From Siminovitchia fordii DSM 16014 = CIP 108821 (GTDB lineage Bacteria > Bacillota > Bacilli > Bacillales > Bacillaceae_C), in contig NZ_KB894686.1 of the NCBI RefSeq assembly GCF_000374565.1, positions 62,001-126,000 of the forward strand: a stretch of 64,000 nucleotides of DNA, in the 5' to 3' direction. Shown here one piece after another: positions 44,881 to 53,880 of the stretch; the first letter of the stretch is position 1, and the number at the start of each line of letters is the position of its first letter. Position numbers and translations under genes: made by a program. The notes under the pieces are model-generated. The model was not told where the DNA came from, ran no database searches, and worked only from the letters and a program-made list of their open reading frames with translations.

Positions 44881-45420
44881 ATGGAGACTTACACATTGAG
44901 AATTGGTGATATCGAAAGGAAGCTGCCGATTGTGGCTGTATCGGAAGAGCTGAGCATAGCAAGTTTTGTCATTTTGGGAGATACAGAGCTCGTATCTTAC
45001 ACAGCACCCATCCTAGCAAGTAAACTGCCGGAAGTGGATGTTTTAGTCACTGCAGAAGCAAAAGGAATCCCGCTTGTGTATGAATTATCCAAGCAGCTTG
45101 GGATGAAACAGTATGTGGTTGCTCGAAAAAGTATTAAACCTTATATGGAATCACCTTTAATAAACGAAGTGGTATCAATAACCACACAGAAAAAGCAGAT
45201 CCTATGCTTGGACAGTGACGATGTCCAACAGATCAAAGGAAAAAGGGTGGCCATTATCGATGATGTAATCAGCACTGGACAGTCTGTCCGCGGATTGGAA
45301 GAGCTGGTTATTCAGGCGGGCGGTATAGTTGCAGCAAAAGCCGCCATTTTAGCTGAAGGGAACGCAGCAGAAAGAGAAGATATCGTTTTTCTGGAGAAGC
45401 TTCCACTTTTTAGAAAATAA
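44881..45420 (+). CDS. Purine-type phosphoribosyltransferase
   Basis: 179-aa type I PRTase. PRPP loop VAIIDDVISTGQSV (about 122-135) and VTAEAKGIPLVYELS (about 57-71) resemble adenine and xanthine PRTases. Converts a free base and PRPP to the nucleotide. Cotranscribed with the upstream permease (AGGAGGGG before the ATG) and ends at a terminator. Confidence 0.83.
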   Translation: METYTLRIGDIERKLPIVAVSEELSIASFVILGDTELVSYTAPILASKLPEVDVLVTAEAKGIPLVYELSKQLGMKQYVVARKSIKPYMESPLINEVVSITTQKKQILCLDSDDVQQIKGKRVAIIDDVISTGQSVRGLEELVIQAGGIVAAKAAILAEGNAAEREDIVFLEKLPLFRK

Positions 45421-45433
45421 GATAAGTGAAAAG

Positions 45434-45472
45434 GAGTCACCTACTCCAAGTGGAAAGGTGACTCTTATTTTT
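45434..45472 (+). terminator. Terminator of the permease-PRTase operon
   Basis: GAGTCACCT (45434-45442) and AGGTGACTC (45456-45464), followed by TTATTTTT. Confidence 0.85.
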
Positions 45473-45482
45473 CAAGATATTC

Positions 45483-45710
45483 TTATTCCTCTTCCTTGTA
45501 AAATCGCTTTCCGGTTTCAGGATTATAATAAACAATCAATTTCTTATTGGTTGTCGGGTCTATGGATATTTCATTCGTACGATGAAATCCGTTAGGGACT
45601 TCCCTCCCATGTTTCTTTTTGAAGCGTTTGTCCCATATGAACCAGGATATAATAATTAATAATATGAATAGAATTATCTGCAGGCCATAAAAGCCAATGA
45701 TCCACTTCAA
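45483..45710 (-). CDS. Small single-helix membrane protein, 75 aa
   Basis: One membrane helix (about 4-27), then a basic cytosolic tail ending in YYNPETGKRFYKEEE. Only 4 bp after the YbjQ-type gene, so cotranscribed. No family recognised. Confidence 0.6.
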   Translation of the reverse strand: MKWIIGFYGLQIILFILLIIISWFIWDKRFKKKHGREVPNGFHRTNEISIDPTTNKKLIVYYNPETGKRFYKEEE

Positions 45711-45714
45711 TTAA

Positions 45715-46035
45715 CTAGACCTCTTCTACAATCACCGCTGTTCCATAAGCAATGATTTCACTCATATTTTGACCGATTTCTCCCGAATCGAATCTCATCA
45801 TTGTTACTGCGTTGGCTCCCATCGCCCGAGCATTCTCGACCATGCGGTCAATTGCCTGTTTCCTAGCATCTTCAAGCATTTCAGTGTACTGGCTGATTTC
45901 CCCGCCAAGTAAACCTTTGAAAGACGCCACTATATCTTTACCTACCCCTCTGGCTCTTACTGTGATCCCGAAAACAGGACCCTTTGTTTCAATAATCTTA
46001 TGGTTAACAATATTTTCAGTCGTTACAATCAGCAT
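45715..46035 (-). CDS. YbjQ/UPF0145 family protein
   Basis: 106 aa, full length, with ETKGPVFGITVRARGVGKDI and GANAVTMMRFDSGEI. The family forms multimers with an HMA-like fold; heavy-metal binding has been proposed but no cysteine is present here. GGAAGAGAAT precedes the start. Confidence 0.88.
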   Translation of the reverse strand: MLIVTTENIVNHKIIETKGPVFGITVRARGVGKDIVASFKGLLGGEISQYTEMLEDARKQAIDRMVENARAMGANAVTMMRFDSGEIGQNMSEIIAYGTAVIVEEV

Positions 46036-46170
46036 AATTCTCTTCCTTTCGGTATGGTATTATCCTTTTCTACGAATAAACATTGGGAAAGTTTCAAATA
46101 TCTTAAGAAGATTATGAGGGCCGAAGGTAGGGTATAGTAACAAATATCAACAATAGAAAAGGGAAATCTT

Positions 46171-48393
46171 ATGAACAAAATTTTACATATCTTTAAAAAA
46201 GACCTTAAAAATATTAGTACAAATTGGGCTGCCGCTATTATCGCCGGTGGTCTTGTCTTGCTGCCATCCTTATATGCGTGGTTGAATATTGCGGCTATGT
46301 GGGACCCTTATTCCCACACCAATCAAATCCCGGTAGGTCTAGTTAATGAAGACAAAGGAGCTAACGTAAGGGACAAACACATTGATGCCGGAAAAGAATT
46401 GGTGGATGAGCTGACAGAGAACAAGGATTTGGACTGGCATTTTACCAATCGAAAACGGGCCATGGAAAAATTACGAAATGGAGAGTATTTTGCCGTTATC
46501 GTTGTACCCGAAAATTTCTCGGAAAGATTAGGGACTGTTATTTCAGATCACCCTAAAAAGGCAAAAATGGAATATTACGTGAATGAAAAAATAAACTCCA
46601 TCTCCCCCAAAATTACACAAAAGGGGGCCTCCACGATTGTTGAGCAAGTCAGCAGTAAATTCATTGCTACTGTTAATGGAGTCATTTTTGAATTGTTCAA
46701 TGAAATAGGGGTTGAATTGCAGCGCGACCTCCCTGATATCGAACGATTTGAACAATATGTGTTCACATTGGAAAAAGATTTGCCAGACATTAATAAATTA
46801 ATCAATGATTCATTGCAAGATGCGTCATCGGCAGAGGAAATGATCCATAAAGCACAAGGAAAGATTCCTGAAGCAAGGCAATTAACGAGCAGTGGCCTGG
46901 AAACGATTAATAAGACATCCGCTTTTTTATCAGATGCAGAAACAAGGCTTGCGGAGATGGGCCCAAAAATACATGAAGATTTACAGAAAGTGCAGAAGAT
47001 CGCTTCAGATGTCAATGAATTTCTCGGAAAGGTCAAAGATAAGGATATTGATTTAAGTAAAGGAGACCAGATTAACAATCAGCTTCAATCCCAGCTTAAT
47101 GAAGTAATTGGGACTCTCGGTACCATCCAGGGGGTACTGGAGGAGGCGAAAAAAATGAACGAGACGCAAGGAGGGCCAATGCCAAATGAAGTTGAAAATG
47201 AAAATCAGAGCCAGACTCCTGCTCAGCCTCCTGATAATCAATCCAAGATAGATCAGGCCATTGAAAAGACAACTCAATTAAAGAGCGACCTGCAACAAGT
47301 ACAGAACAAGGCTTCCGAAATAAACACGCTGCTTGAGGATAAAAAGAGGGAACTCAATGAAACTTTGGGTACTCTTCAACAAATGGCCGGAAATACTTCA
47401 GTCAAAATTGATGCCTTTGCTAAAGAGTATAAAGAAAATATTGAGCCGACGGTCATGAAGGAAATTTCAAAAGCAAAGAATACGCTAGCTGGGGCAAGAA
47501 ATATGCTGACTGAAATACAGGATTCCTTGCCTGAAGTTGAAAAAATATTAAACAGGACGGATAAGAACCTGAAAAAAGGAAAAGACGCCCTTGAATATGC
47601 ACATGGGGAACTTCCTTATATTAATGAAAAGGTGAGGGAACTCGCAGATAAAATCAGAAAGTTACAAGGAAAAACAAATCTGAATGATATCATCCAACTG
47701 CTGCTGAATGATCCAAATGCCGAAAGAAGTTTTTTCGAAGAACCTGTTCTATTAAATGAAAATAAAGTTTTCCCGATTAAAAACTACGGGACTGGCATGA
47801 CCCCTTTTTATACCGTTTTATCCATTTGGGTAGGAGCGCTACTCTTAATATCGCTGCTGTCAACGGATTTGAAAGACCATGAGAAATACACGGGAAAACA
47901 AATATATTTTGGCAGGCTCTTCACATTTTTAAGCATTGGGTTTTTGCAGACACTGATCGTGGTATGTGGAGATTTATTTATCCTCGGGGTTCCTGTCAAA
48001 CATCCATTTTGGATGATTCTTTTCGGTCTTTTTATCAGCCTTGTATTTATGTTGATTGTTTACACGCTGGTTTCCGTTTTCGGCAATATTGGAAAAGCGC
48101 TGGCGATTGTAATGCTTGTTTTGCAAATAGCCGGTTCGGGCGGAACTTATCCCGTTGTTTTGTTACCTGAATTCTTCCAATTCATTAGCCCGTTATTGCC
48201 TTTTACTTATGGAGTTGATTTGATGAGGGAGGCAGTCGGAGGTATTGTTTGGCAATCTGTTTCGCGGGATTTGCTATTTTTGGCACTTTTCGGTTTGGCA
48301 GCCCTGTTATTTGGTACCTTCCTGAAAGAACCTGTTAATAAAAAGACGAGAGCATTCCTTGAGAAGTCAAGAGAAGCCGACATTTTTCATTAA
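46171..48393 (+). CDS. YhgE/Pip-domain membrane protein
   Basis: 740 aa. N-terminal membrane helix (about 20-40) followed by the Pip signature (YAWLNIAAMWDPY...IPVGLVNEDKG), a long extracytoplasmic coiled-coil region (about 190-520, with a Q/N/P-rich insert near 335-355) and five or six C-terminal helices of the ABC-2 type (about 545-720). Relatives include phage infection protein of Lactococcus and ESX-associated YueB-like proteins. Divergent from the ybjQ pair. Confidence 0.87.
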   Translation: MNKILHIFKKDLKNISTNWAAAIIAGGLVLLPSLYAWLNIAAMWDPYSHTNQIPVGLVNEDKGANVRDKHIDAGKELVDELTENKDLDWHFTNRKRAMEKLRNGEYFAVIVVPENFSERLGTVISDHPKKAKMEYYVNEKINSISPKITQKGASTIVEQVSSKFIATVNGVIFELFNEIGVELQRDLPDIERFEQYVFTLEKDLPDINKLINDSLQDASSAEEMIHKAQGKIPEARQLTSSGLETINKTSAFLSDAETRLAEMGPKIHEDLQKVQKIASDVNEFLGKVKDKDIDLSKGDQINNQLQSQLNEVIGTLGTIQGVLEEAKKMNETQGGPMPNEVENENQSQTPAQPPDNQSKIDQAIEKTTQLKSDLQQVQNKASEINTLLEDKKRELNETLGTLQQMAGNTSVKIDAFAKEYKENIEPTVMKEISKAKNTLAGARNMLTEIQDSLPEVEKILNRTDKNLKKGKDALEYAHGELPYINEKVRELADKIRKLQGKTNLNDIIQLLLNDPNAERSFFEEPVLLNENKVFPIKNYGTGMTPFYTVLSIWVGALLLISLLSTDLKDHEKYTGKQIYFGRLFTFLSIGFLQTLIVVCGDLFILGVPVKHPFWMILFGLFISLVFMLIVYTLVSVFGNIGKALAIVMLVLQIAGSGGTYPVVLLPEFFQFISPLLPFTYGVDLMREAVGGIVWQSVSRDLLFLALFGLAALLFGTFLKEPVNKKTRAFLEKSREADIFH

Positions 48394-48510
48394 GACTTGC
48401 AAGCCGTTGAGAAGGGAATCTTTGTATGGATTCAGGATGTATATGAATATTTCACTTAGCCTATAACAATCATAAGTACAACACTTCAAGTTAGTTGAGG
48501 AGGAAGTAGG

Positions 48511-50478
48511 ATGCCGCTGAACATTACAGAAAAGCTGATTGAATCCCATCTGGTTTCAGGTGAAATGGTGCCTGGAAAAGAAATCGGATTGAAAATTGAC
48601 CAAACGCTGACACAGGATGCAACTGGAACGATGGTCATGTTGGAGCTAGAGGCAATGGGAGTGGAGCGTGCGCAAACAGAAGCCTCGGCGCAATACGTGG
48701 ACCATAATATCATTCAGGTAGACAATAAGAATGCAGACGATCACTTGTTTTTACAAAGCGCCACCCGACGCTTCGGTCTGTATTACAGCCGGCCGGGAAA
48801 TGGAGTAAGTCATCCGGTGCATATGCAGCGTTTGGCAAAGCCGGGTAAAACCCTGCTTGGATCCGATAGTCATACTTGTGCAAACGGCTGCATGGGAATG
48901 CTCGCCATGGGTGCCGGCGGAATGGACGTGGCATTGGCCATTGCAGGAGAACCCATTTATATTAAGATGCCGAAAGTATGGGGAATCAAGTTAACAGGGG
49001 AGCTGCCTGACTGGGTCAGTGCCAAAGATATTATTTTGGAGCTTCTTCGCAGGCATGATGTCAAAGGCGGCGTCGGAAAAGTGATTGAATATTACGGCCC
49101 AGGGTTGGAACACCTAAGCGCGATGGATCGACATGTGATAGCGAACATGGGGGCTGAGCTCGGGGCAACAGGAACAGTATTTCCTTCCGATGGAGAAATA
49201 AAGCGCTTTTTAAAGGAACAGGGGCGAGAAGAGGATTGGGTTGAGCTTGTCGCAGACCAAGGAGCTTCATACGACATTGATGAGGAAATCAATCTGTCCG
49301 AATTGGAGCCTCTGATCGCAAAGCCGTCCAGCCCAGGGAATGTTGTACCGGTTTCTGAAATGACGGGGACACCCATCTATCAATCTTATGTTGGTTCTTC
49401 AGCAAATCCGGGTTTCCGGGACTTTGCTGTAGCAGCTGAAATTGTGAAAGGTAAGTTGGTCGCAAGTGGCGTTTCGTTCGATATCAATCCTACATCACGA
49501 CAGATGTTGACGGATCTTGTAAAAGAAGGACATATTGCCAGTCTTCTTCAAGCAGGAGCGAGACTTCACCAAGCTGGCTGCAATGGATGTATCGGGATGG
49601 GGCAGGCACCGGCTACAGGGAGAAATAGTTTAAGAACGACTCCGCGTAATTTTCCTGGACGTTCGGGAACGCAGGAAGACAGCGTATTTTTGTGCAGTCC
49701 GGAAACTGCGGCAGCTTCCGCTTTAAAAGGTGAAATTACCGATCCACGGACGCTTGATATGCCGTATCCGAAGATAAAGGAACCGAAAAATCCGACAGTT
49801 GATACCACTTTGTTGGATGAGCCGCTGCCGCATGAGGAAGCTAAGGAAATTGAGCTTTACAAAGGTCCGAATATCGCTTCCATACCGCCTATGGATCCAT
49901 TGCCTGACGAAATGGAATTGCCGATCTTATTAAAAATGGGTGATAATATTTCAACCGATGAAATTCTTGCAGGTGGAGCGCGGGTGCTCCCGTACCGCAG
50001 CAATCTTCCGGAAATTAGCAAATTTGCTTTTGAAATTGTAGATAAAACGTATTATGCAAGAGGTATGGAAAGTGTCGTGAAAGGCGGACATGCCATTGTC
50101 GCGGGTTTTAATTATGGACAAGGGTCAAGCAGGGAGCATGCTGCTTTGGCACCGAGATATCTAGGGCTGCGCGTTGCTCTTGTAAAGGACTTTGCACGCA
50201 TCCACTGGCAAAACCTAGTCAATTTTGGCGTTCTGCCTTTAACCTTCGTAAACGCCGATGATTATGCTCAGATAGAGCAGGGAGATATCCTCCAACTGTC
50301 CGATTTACGAAATAAAGTGAAACAGGGGAATGAGTTTACAATTAATGTAAAAGGGAAAAATACATCCATAATGGTTACTCATGCACTATCAGAGAGGCAA
50401 GTCGAAGTGATGCTTAAGGGCGGTTTGATTAACTTGGTAAAAGAGCGGATAAGGGAAGAATCGCCATTTGAAAAATAA
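48511..50478 (+). CDS. Aconitate hydratase, short Aquifex-type
   Basis: 655-aa [4Fe-4S] hydro-lyase, much shorter than CitB (about 900 aa). Cluster cysteines in SDSHTCANG (about 119) and CNGCIGMG (about 354-357); C-terminal swivel domain with GQGSSREHAALAPRYLG (about 533-549). The layout matches the aconitase/IPM-isomerase-like family often found beside citB in Bacillaceae. Would interconvert citrate and isocitrate or a similar acid; substrate not certain. AGGAGGAAG precedes ATG 48511. Followed by a tiny CxxC gene. Confidence 0.85.
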   Translation: MPLNITEKLIESHLVSGEMVPGKEIGLKIDQTLTQDATGTMVMLELEAMGVERAQTEASAQYVDHNIIQVDNKNADDHLFLQSATRRFGLYYSRPGNGVSHPVHMQRLAKPGKTLLGSDSHTCANGCMGMLAMGAGGMDVALAIAGEPIYIKMPKVWGIKLTGELPDWVSAKDIILELLRRHDVKGGVGKVIEYYGPGLEHLSAMDRHVIANMGAELGATGTVFPSDGEIKRFLKEQGREEDWVELVADQGASYDIDEEINLSELEPLIAKPSSPGNVVPVSEMTGTPIYQSYVGSSANPGFRDFAVAAEIVKGKLVASGVSFDINPTSRQMLTDLVKEGHIASLLQAGARLHQAGCNGCIGMGQAPATGRNSLRTTPRNFPGRSGTQEDSVFLCSPETAAASALKGEITDPRTLDMPYPKIKEPKNPTVDTTLLDEPLPHEEAKEIELYKGPNIASIPPMDPLPDEMELPILLKMGDNISTDEILAGGARVLPYRSNLPEISKFAFEIVDKTYYARGMESVVKGGHAIVAGFNYGQGSSREHAALAPRYLGLRVALVKDFARIHWQNLVNFGVLPLTFVNADDYAQIEQGDILQLSDLRNKVKQGNEFTINVKGKNTSIMVTHALSERQVEVMLKGGLINLVKERIREESPFEK

Positions 50479-50493
50479 AAGGAGGGAATCTTA

Positions 50494-50664
50494 ATGGATA
50501 TACGGGACAATCCTTGCAAAGCTTGTCATGGAACGGGAATGCTGGCTGATGATGAAGGGTGGCAATATAAATGCAGTGTCTGCAGGGGGGCAGGTTTTAT
50601 AGGCAGAGAAACTCCCGACACAAAAATCATGGAAGTAGATGAAAATAACCGACTATTGGATTAG
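50494..50664 (+). CDS. CxxC zinc-finger-like small protein, 56 aa
   Basis: Two CxxCxGxG-like repeats, CKACHGTGM and CSVCRGAGF, as in the zinc-binding module of DnaJ, plus an acidic tail. ATG follows AAAGGAGGG, 15 bp after the aconitase stop, so the two are cotranscribed. Possible metal-binding or chaperone partner of the iron-sulfur enzyme; that is inference from position only. Confidence 0.7.
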   Translation: MDIRDNPCKACHGTGMLADDEGWQYKCSVCRGAGFIGRETPDTKIMEVDENNRLLD

Positions 50665-50683
50665 GCAAGAAATTAAAATTGAC

Positions 50684-50712
50684 AAAAGGACGGATTCATT
50701 TCCGTCCTTTTT
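50684..50712 (+). terminator. Terminator after the CxxC gene
   Basis: AAAAGGACGGA (50684-50694) with TCCGTCCTTTT (50701-50711), T-rich tail. Confidence 0.88.
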
Positions 50713-50736
50713 GGATTAAACAGAGCATTATCACTT

Positions 50737-50937
50737 TTATGGTAAGATGTCAAAGCCATTCCTTGAAATCGTTGAAAGAATGGCTTCGTGCGAAAGTTCT
50801 TTTTCACTAAATGTAATTTTTACTTCACCATCATCTATATCCACTAAAGCTCTTTCCACTCCATTTAACTGCAGCAGGATTTCCTCAAGTTTTTCGATTG
50901 CTTGCTTGTTATTTGCTACATCGATATATACAGTCAT
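50737..50937 (-). CDS. HMA-like ferredoxin-fold small protein
   Basis: 66 aa from ATG 50937 (a TTG at 50946 is also possible). Beta-alpha-beta-beta-alpha-beta pattern (MTVYIDVANNKQAI, VERALVDIDDGEVKITF, ISRNGFDI) like heavy-metal-associated domains but without CxxC. Role unknown. Confidence 0.65.
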   Translation of the reverse strand: MTVYIDVANNKQAIEKLEEILLQLNGVERALVDIDDGEVKITFSEKELSHEAILSTISRNGFDILP

Positions 50938-51024
50938 GCTGTCCAAACACTTTCCAACACCTTTCTCTTTAAGGAGTTCATATACGGGAAAGCCGGGGAA
51001 CCGACTACTAGCTTCCCGGTGTTC

Positions 51025-51867
51025 TTAATTTAAAAATTTTCCGTAATCCGGTATGGCAATTTTATCGAAATCGCTTGCCAGTTTTTCAAGATTCCTGGAC
51101 AATTCTTCCCCTTCCATTGGAATGCCGTGACCTGTAACAACCACTTCGGGTTTCAAAGATTCAAGCTTCTTTACGGATTCCCAGGCTGTATCCCAGTCCG
51201 GAGTCAAGTATCTGGGTGGTCCGCTAATTTCTTTTTCCTGAGTAAAAACTCTATATAAATATTCTTGCTTAACTGTTACAAAGGCGTCTCCTGCGATTAA
51301 TACTCCATCATTGTCCCGGAAAAGGGAGACATGTCCGATGCTGTGGCCTGGTGTATGAAACCAGTGAAATTCAGGTAGGTTGGGCACCGTTCCATCTGAA
51401 GGAAGCTTTTTCACTTGATCACCCAAATTTATGGGTTCAACAGGGAATATTGGTGACATTTTGGCCACCATTCCACCTTCTACTGTCATGTCAGGCTTAG
51501 GATAGCTTTTTTTTCCGGTAAGATATGGCAGTTCAAGCTCATGTGCAAATACAGGAACATCCCACTGTTCAACAAGCTCAATCAAGGCGCCGACATGGTC
51601 GAAGTGGCCGTGAGTAAGGATAATAGCATCGGGCCTTGCGTCAGAACCAAATCTATTCTCCGCGAGTGAAATGATTTGATCGGCAGAATGCGGCATTCCA
51701 GCATCGATAAGTACAAAGCCGGAGCCTGGATGGCCAATAAGGGCTATATTCACAATTTGGATTGTATGGTAATAAACATCCGGACGGACTTCATCTCCCC
51801 TTCCACTTTTTATCGAAGTTGCGGGAATGTATTTATAATCACTTCCGTATGACATGCTTTTTTCCAT
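51025..51867 (-). CDS. Metallo-beta-lactamase-fold hydrolase
   Basis: 280 aa. THGHFDHVGA (about 85-94) gives the HxHxDH zinc motif; further ligands in HTPGHSIGHVS, GDAF and VTGHGIP. This is a general MBL-fold hydrolase like the quorum-quenching or YtnP groups, not a beta-lactamase by pattern. Monocistronic, AGGAGGGCATC before the start. Confidence 0.87.
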   Translation of the reverse strand: MEKSMSYGSDYKYIPATSIKSGRGDEVRPDVYYHTIQIVNIALIGHPGSGFVLIDAGMPHSADQIISLAENRFGSDARPDAIILTHGHFDHVGALIELVEQWDVPVFAHELELPYLTGKKSYPKPDMTVEGGMVAKMSPIFPVEPINLGDQVKKLPSDGTVPNLPEFHWFHTPGHSIGHVSLFRDNDGVLIAGDAFVTVKQEYLYRVFTQEKEISGPPRYLTPDWDTAWESVKKLESLKPEVVVTGHGIPMEGEELSRNLEKLASDFDKIAIPDYGKFLN

Positions 51868-51891
51868 GTTGATGCCCTCCTTGGAAACAAT

Positions 51892-52266
51892 TTAATATTG
51901 TCCGGCACGTGTCTCTTTAAATTGGGTACGCAGCAGCCAAAGATGAAAAAAGTATTCGCCTGTACAAATGATCACTAGAGCTAATACGGCTTTCGCGAAT
52001 GCGTGGTCGTATCCTAAAACGTTTAATCCGCCCCATATGATGACCAATGAAAGAACAAAGTCCCCGACCATTGCGGCGCGATTGCCCATCTTAGGCAAGA
52101 TAAACATATCTCCTGTAAAATAGGAAAGGAGCAAAAGCGTTATGCCGAGCAGTGTTGAGTGCATAAACGTTACATTGTTGAGCAGTGATAATATGACCCA
52201 TGCGACAGCAAATACCATCAGGGCCTTCATACAAATAGCTTTTCCGTGATTGACTCTTTCATCCAT
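51892..52266 (-). CDS. DUF2512 membrane protein, YndM-like
   Basis: 124 aa, four membrane helices. ATG 52266 follows TAGGAGGA; longer versions of the frame begin in antisense sequence. LLLSYFTGDMFILPKMGN is the family mark. Function unknown; some relatives are sporulation-linked. Confidence 0.8.
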   Translation of the reverse strand: MDERVNHGKAICMKALMVFAVAWVILSLLNNVTFMHSTLLGITLLLLSYFTGDMFILPKMGNRAAMVGDFVLSLVIIWGGLNVLGYDHAFAKAVLALVIICTGEYFFHLWLLRTQFKETRAGQY

Positions 52267-52417
52267 ATAAAATCCTCCTATCGTTATGGCCATTATGGCT
52301 ATACCCGAAAAACCAAAAGGTTTAACATCTGGGAAGAAGTGTATGTTTTTTTTAAGATGAAGCGGAAAAGCTATAGATGCTCTTGTGAGCACAAAAAAAT
52401 AAAGCGGGTGAACTGGG

Positions 52418-52585
52418 ATGCGAAACAACAAAATTCAAATATTACCCATTGTTGCTTCTGTAGGAATCGGAGCTGCTGCATACAGTATGATGACAGGTCG
52501 GGGCGGACAGCTTTCAAACATGGTTCCGCAGCTATCAAATATGGGACAGGGAAAAGGCGGTAACCAAACCAAATCAATGGGATAA
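52418..52585 (+). CDS. Small DUF3918-like protein, 55 aa
   Basis: MRNNKIQILPIVASVGIG followed by AAAYSMMTGRGG: a short hydrophobic N-terminal segment, then a Gly/Gln/Asn-rich tail. Resembles DUF3918 (YrzQ/YrzR) small proteins; assignment tentative. GGGTGA precedes the start, and a strong terminator follows directly. Confidence 0.6.
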   Translation: MRNNKIQILPIVASVGIGAAAYSMMTGRGGQLSNMVPQLSNMGQGKGGNQTKSMG

Positions 52586-52588
52586 AAC

Positions 52589-52632
52589 AAAAGCCAAGAA
52601 ACGACTTGAAAGTCGTCTCTTGGCTTTTTTTA
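52589..52632 (+). terminator. Terminator with extended stem
   Basis: AAAAGCCAAGA/TCTTGGCTTTT plus inner ACGACT/AGTCGT, followed by TTTTTT. Confidence 0.9.
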
Positions 52633-52670
52633 AAATATGCCTGACAAATATCTTTCAGGCAAGCTCATAT

Positions 52671-52772
52671 TTAGTATCCTCCGTAACCATAGAAAGTTCC
52701 AACAATAATCAAGAGGATAAACAATACGACAATTAAGGCAAAGCCTGTGCCGTAACCGCCTGAGTAGCCCAT
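52671..52772 (-). CDS. YjcZ-family sporulation micropeptide, 33 aa
   Basis: Opens MGYSGGYGTGFALIVVLF, then a single hydrophobic helix and a GYGGY tail, exactly the Gly/Tyr-plus-helix pattern of YjcZ-type proteins made during sporulation. GGAGGTG precedes the ATG. Probably membrane-embedded in the spore; role unknown. Confidence 0.85.
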   Translation of the reverse strand: MGYSGGYGTGFALIVVLFILLIIVGTFYGYGGY

Positions 52773-52960
52773 AAAAAGCACCTCCTTGTCTTTTGGCTTC
52801 ATTATAGAATATGGGAAAAACCGACACTGGTTAAGACAAGAATCCTAAAATCATGAAAATATACGAATGAATCATCTATGAGTGTTAAACGAAATGCCAA
52901 TGACCATTTTCCATTGCTTGAATAGGATGGTTGTTATAGAAAGCAGATGGAGGTAACGTC

Positions 52961-53461
52961 ATGTCCCTTGATAATAACCGGAATACTTTAGCTTGGCACG
53001 AAACATTGGAGGTGCATGAACTTGTCGCCAGTCAGGCGATAGGGTTGATGAAGTTGAAAGCGGGAATAAAAAACGTAAGGGATTCTCAGTTAAAAAGGAT
53101 ATACAGAAAATCAATCCAGGAGTTGGAACACAATATCAGGGAATTGGTCCAATATTACCCGTCCGCGCCCATTCAGCCCCAACGAGAGGAACCCCGCCAG
53201 GACCAATCCGGCTTTCAAGCAGGAGAATTGCTCAGCTTCTGCAAGGCATCGGTTCGGAATTACGCGATTGCTATAACCGAAACAGCTACACCAGTACTAA
53301 GGCAAACATTAACAAATCATCTCAATCGGGCTATAAAAAGCCATGGGGATATTTTCCATTACATGCATTCAAAAGGTTATTATCCTGCCTATGATTTGGG
53401 AATGCTTCTTAAAAATGACTTAAACAATGCTGAGCGTGCATTAACAATGCCTTATGAATAA
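52961..53461 (+). CDS. Spore coat protein, CotF-like
   Basis: 166 aa, ferritin-like helical protein. WHETLEVHELVASQAIGLMK near the N-terminus and YYPAYDLGMLLKNDL near the C-terminus are the CotF-family marks. Expected in the spore coat. GGAGGTAACGTC precedes the ATG. Next to other small spore-type genes. Confidence 0.83.
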   Translation: MSLDNNRNTLAWHETLEVHELVASQAIGLMKLKAGIKNVRDSQLKRIYRKSIQELEHNIRELVQYYPSAPIQPQREEPRQDQSGFQAGELLSFCKASVRNYAIAITETATPVLRQTLTNHLNRAIKSHGDIFHYMHSKGYYPAYDLGMLLKNDLNNAERALTMPYE

Positions 53462-53524
53462 AAAAAGCAGTGTGAAGATTCCCCTTTTCACCTGCATAAA
53501 ATAACAGGTAAAAGGGGGAGTCTT

Positions 53525-53683
53525 TTGGACAAAAAACAGGAATTTTTAATAATTTTAATGACAAGCATCTTGTTGATCTTTGTTTTATATATCTTTAAAG
53601 GCTATATACCTTCGGTCAGTGGCAACAAAGAAGGACCAATTCAACAACAATGTAGTCTTTTGAAGAACGAATTATGGAGGTGA
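53525..53683 (+). CDS. Small single-helix protein, 52 aa
   Basis: TTG start behind AAAGGGGGAG; one hydrophobic helix (FLIILMTSILLIFVLYIF) and a short Gln-rich tail. No family recognised. The sequence from 53684 to 53871 shows no further gene. Confidence 0.45.
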   Translation: MDKKQEFLIILMTSILLIFVLYIFKGYIPSVSGNKEGPIQQQCSLLKNELWR

Positions 53684-53880
53684 AAGTGGTCTAAAGCTGC
53701 TATGAACGGGGATGGAACTGTTCATTTATCGGAAAATGTGCCATTTCCCAGCATCCCTGATATAACTTCACTGTCATTTCTCGGTTTGGAGAGGGAGATT
53801 GATTATTATATCATTTACACCTTTTCAATATTTTGCTACTGTAAAATAAACTCTTTATTCGAAAAGCGGGGATGAAATAT

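Noticed and set aside
51025-51867. Beta-lactamase linked to the blaI-blaR1 locus
   Set aside because: It has the MBL fold and THGHFDH motif but lies 45 kb away and its pattern is that of general MBL hydrolases; no evidence ties it to beta-lactams.
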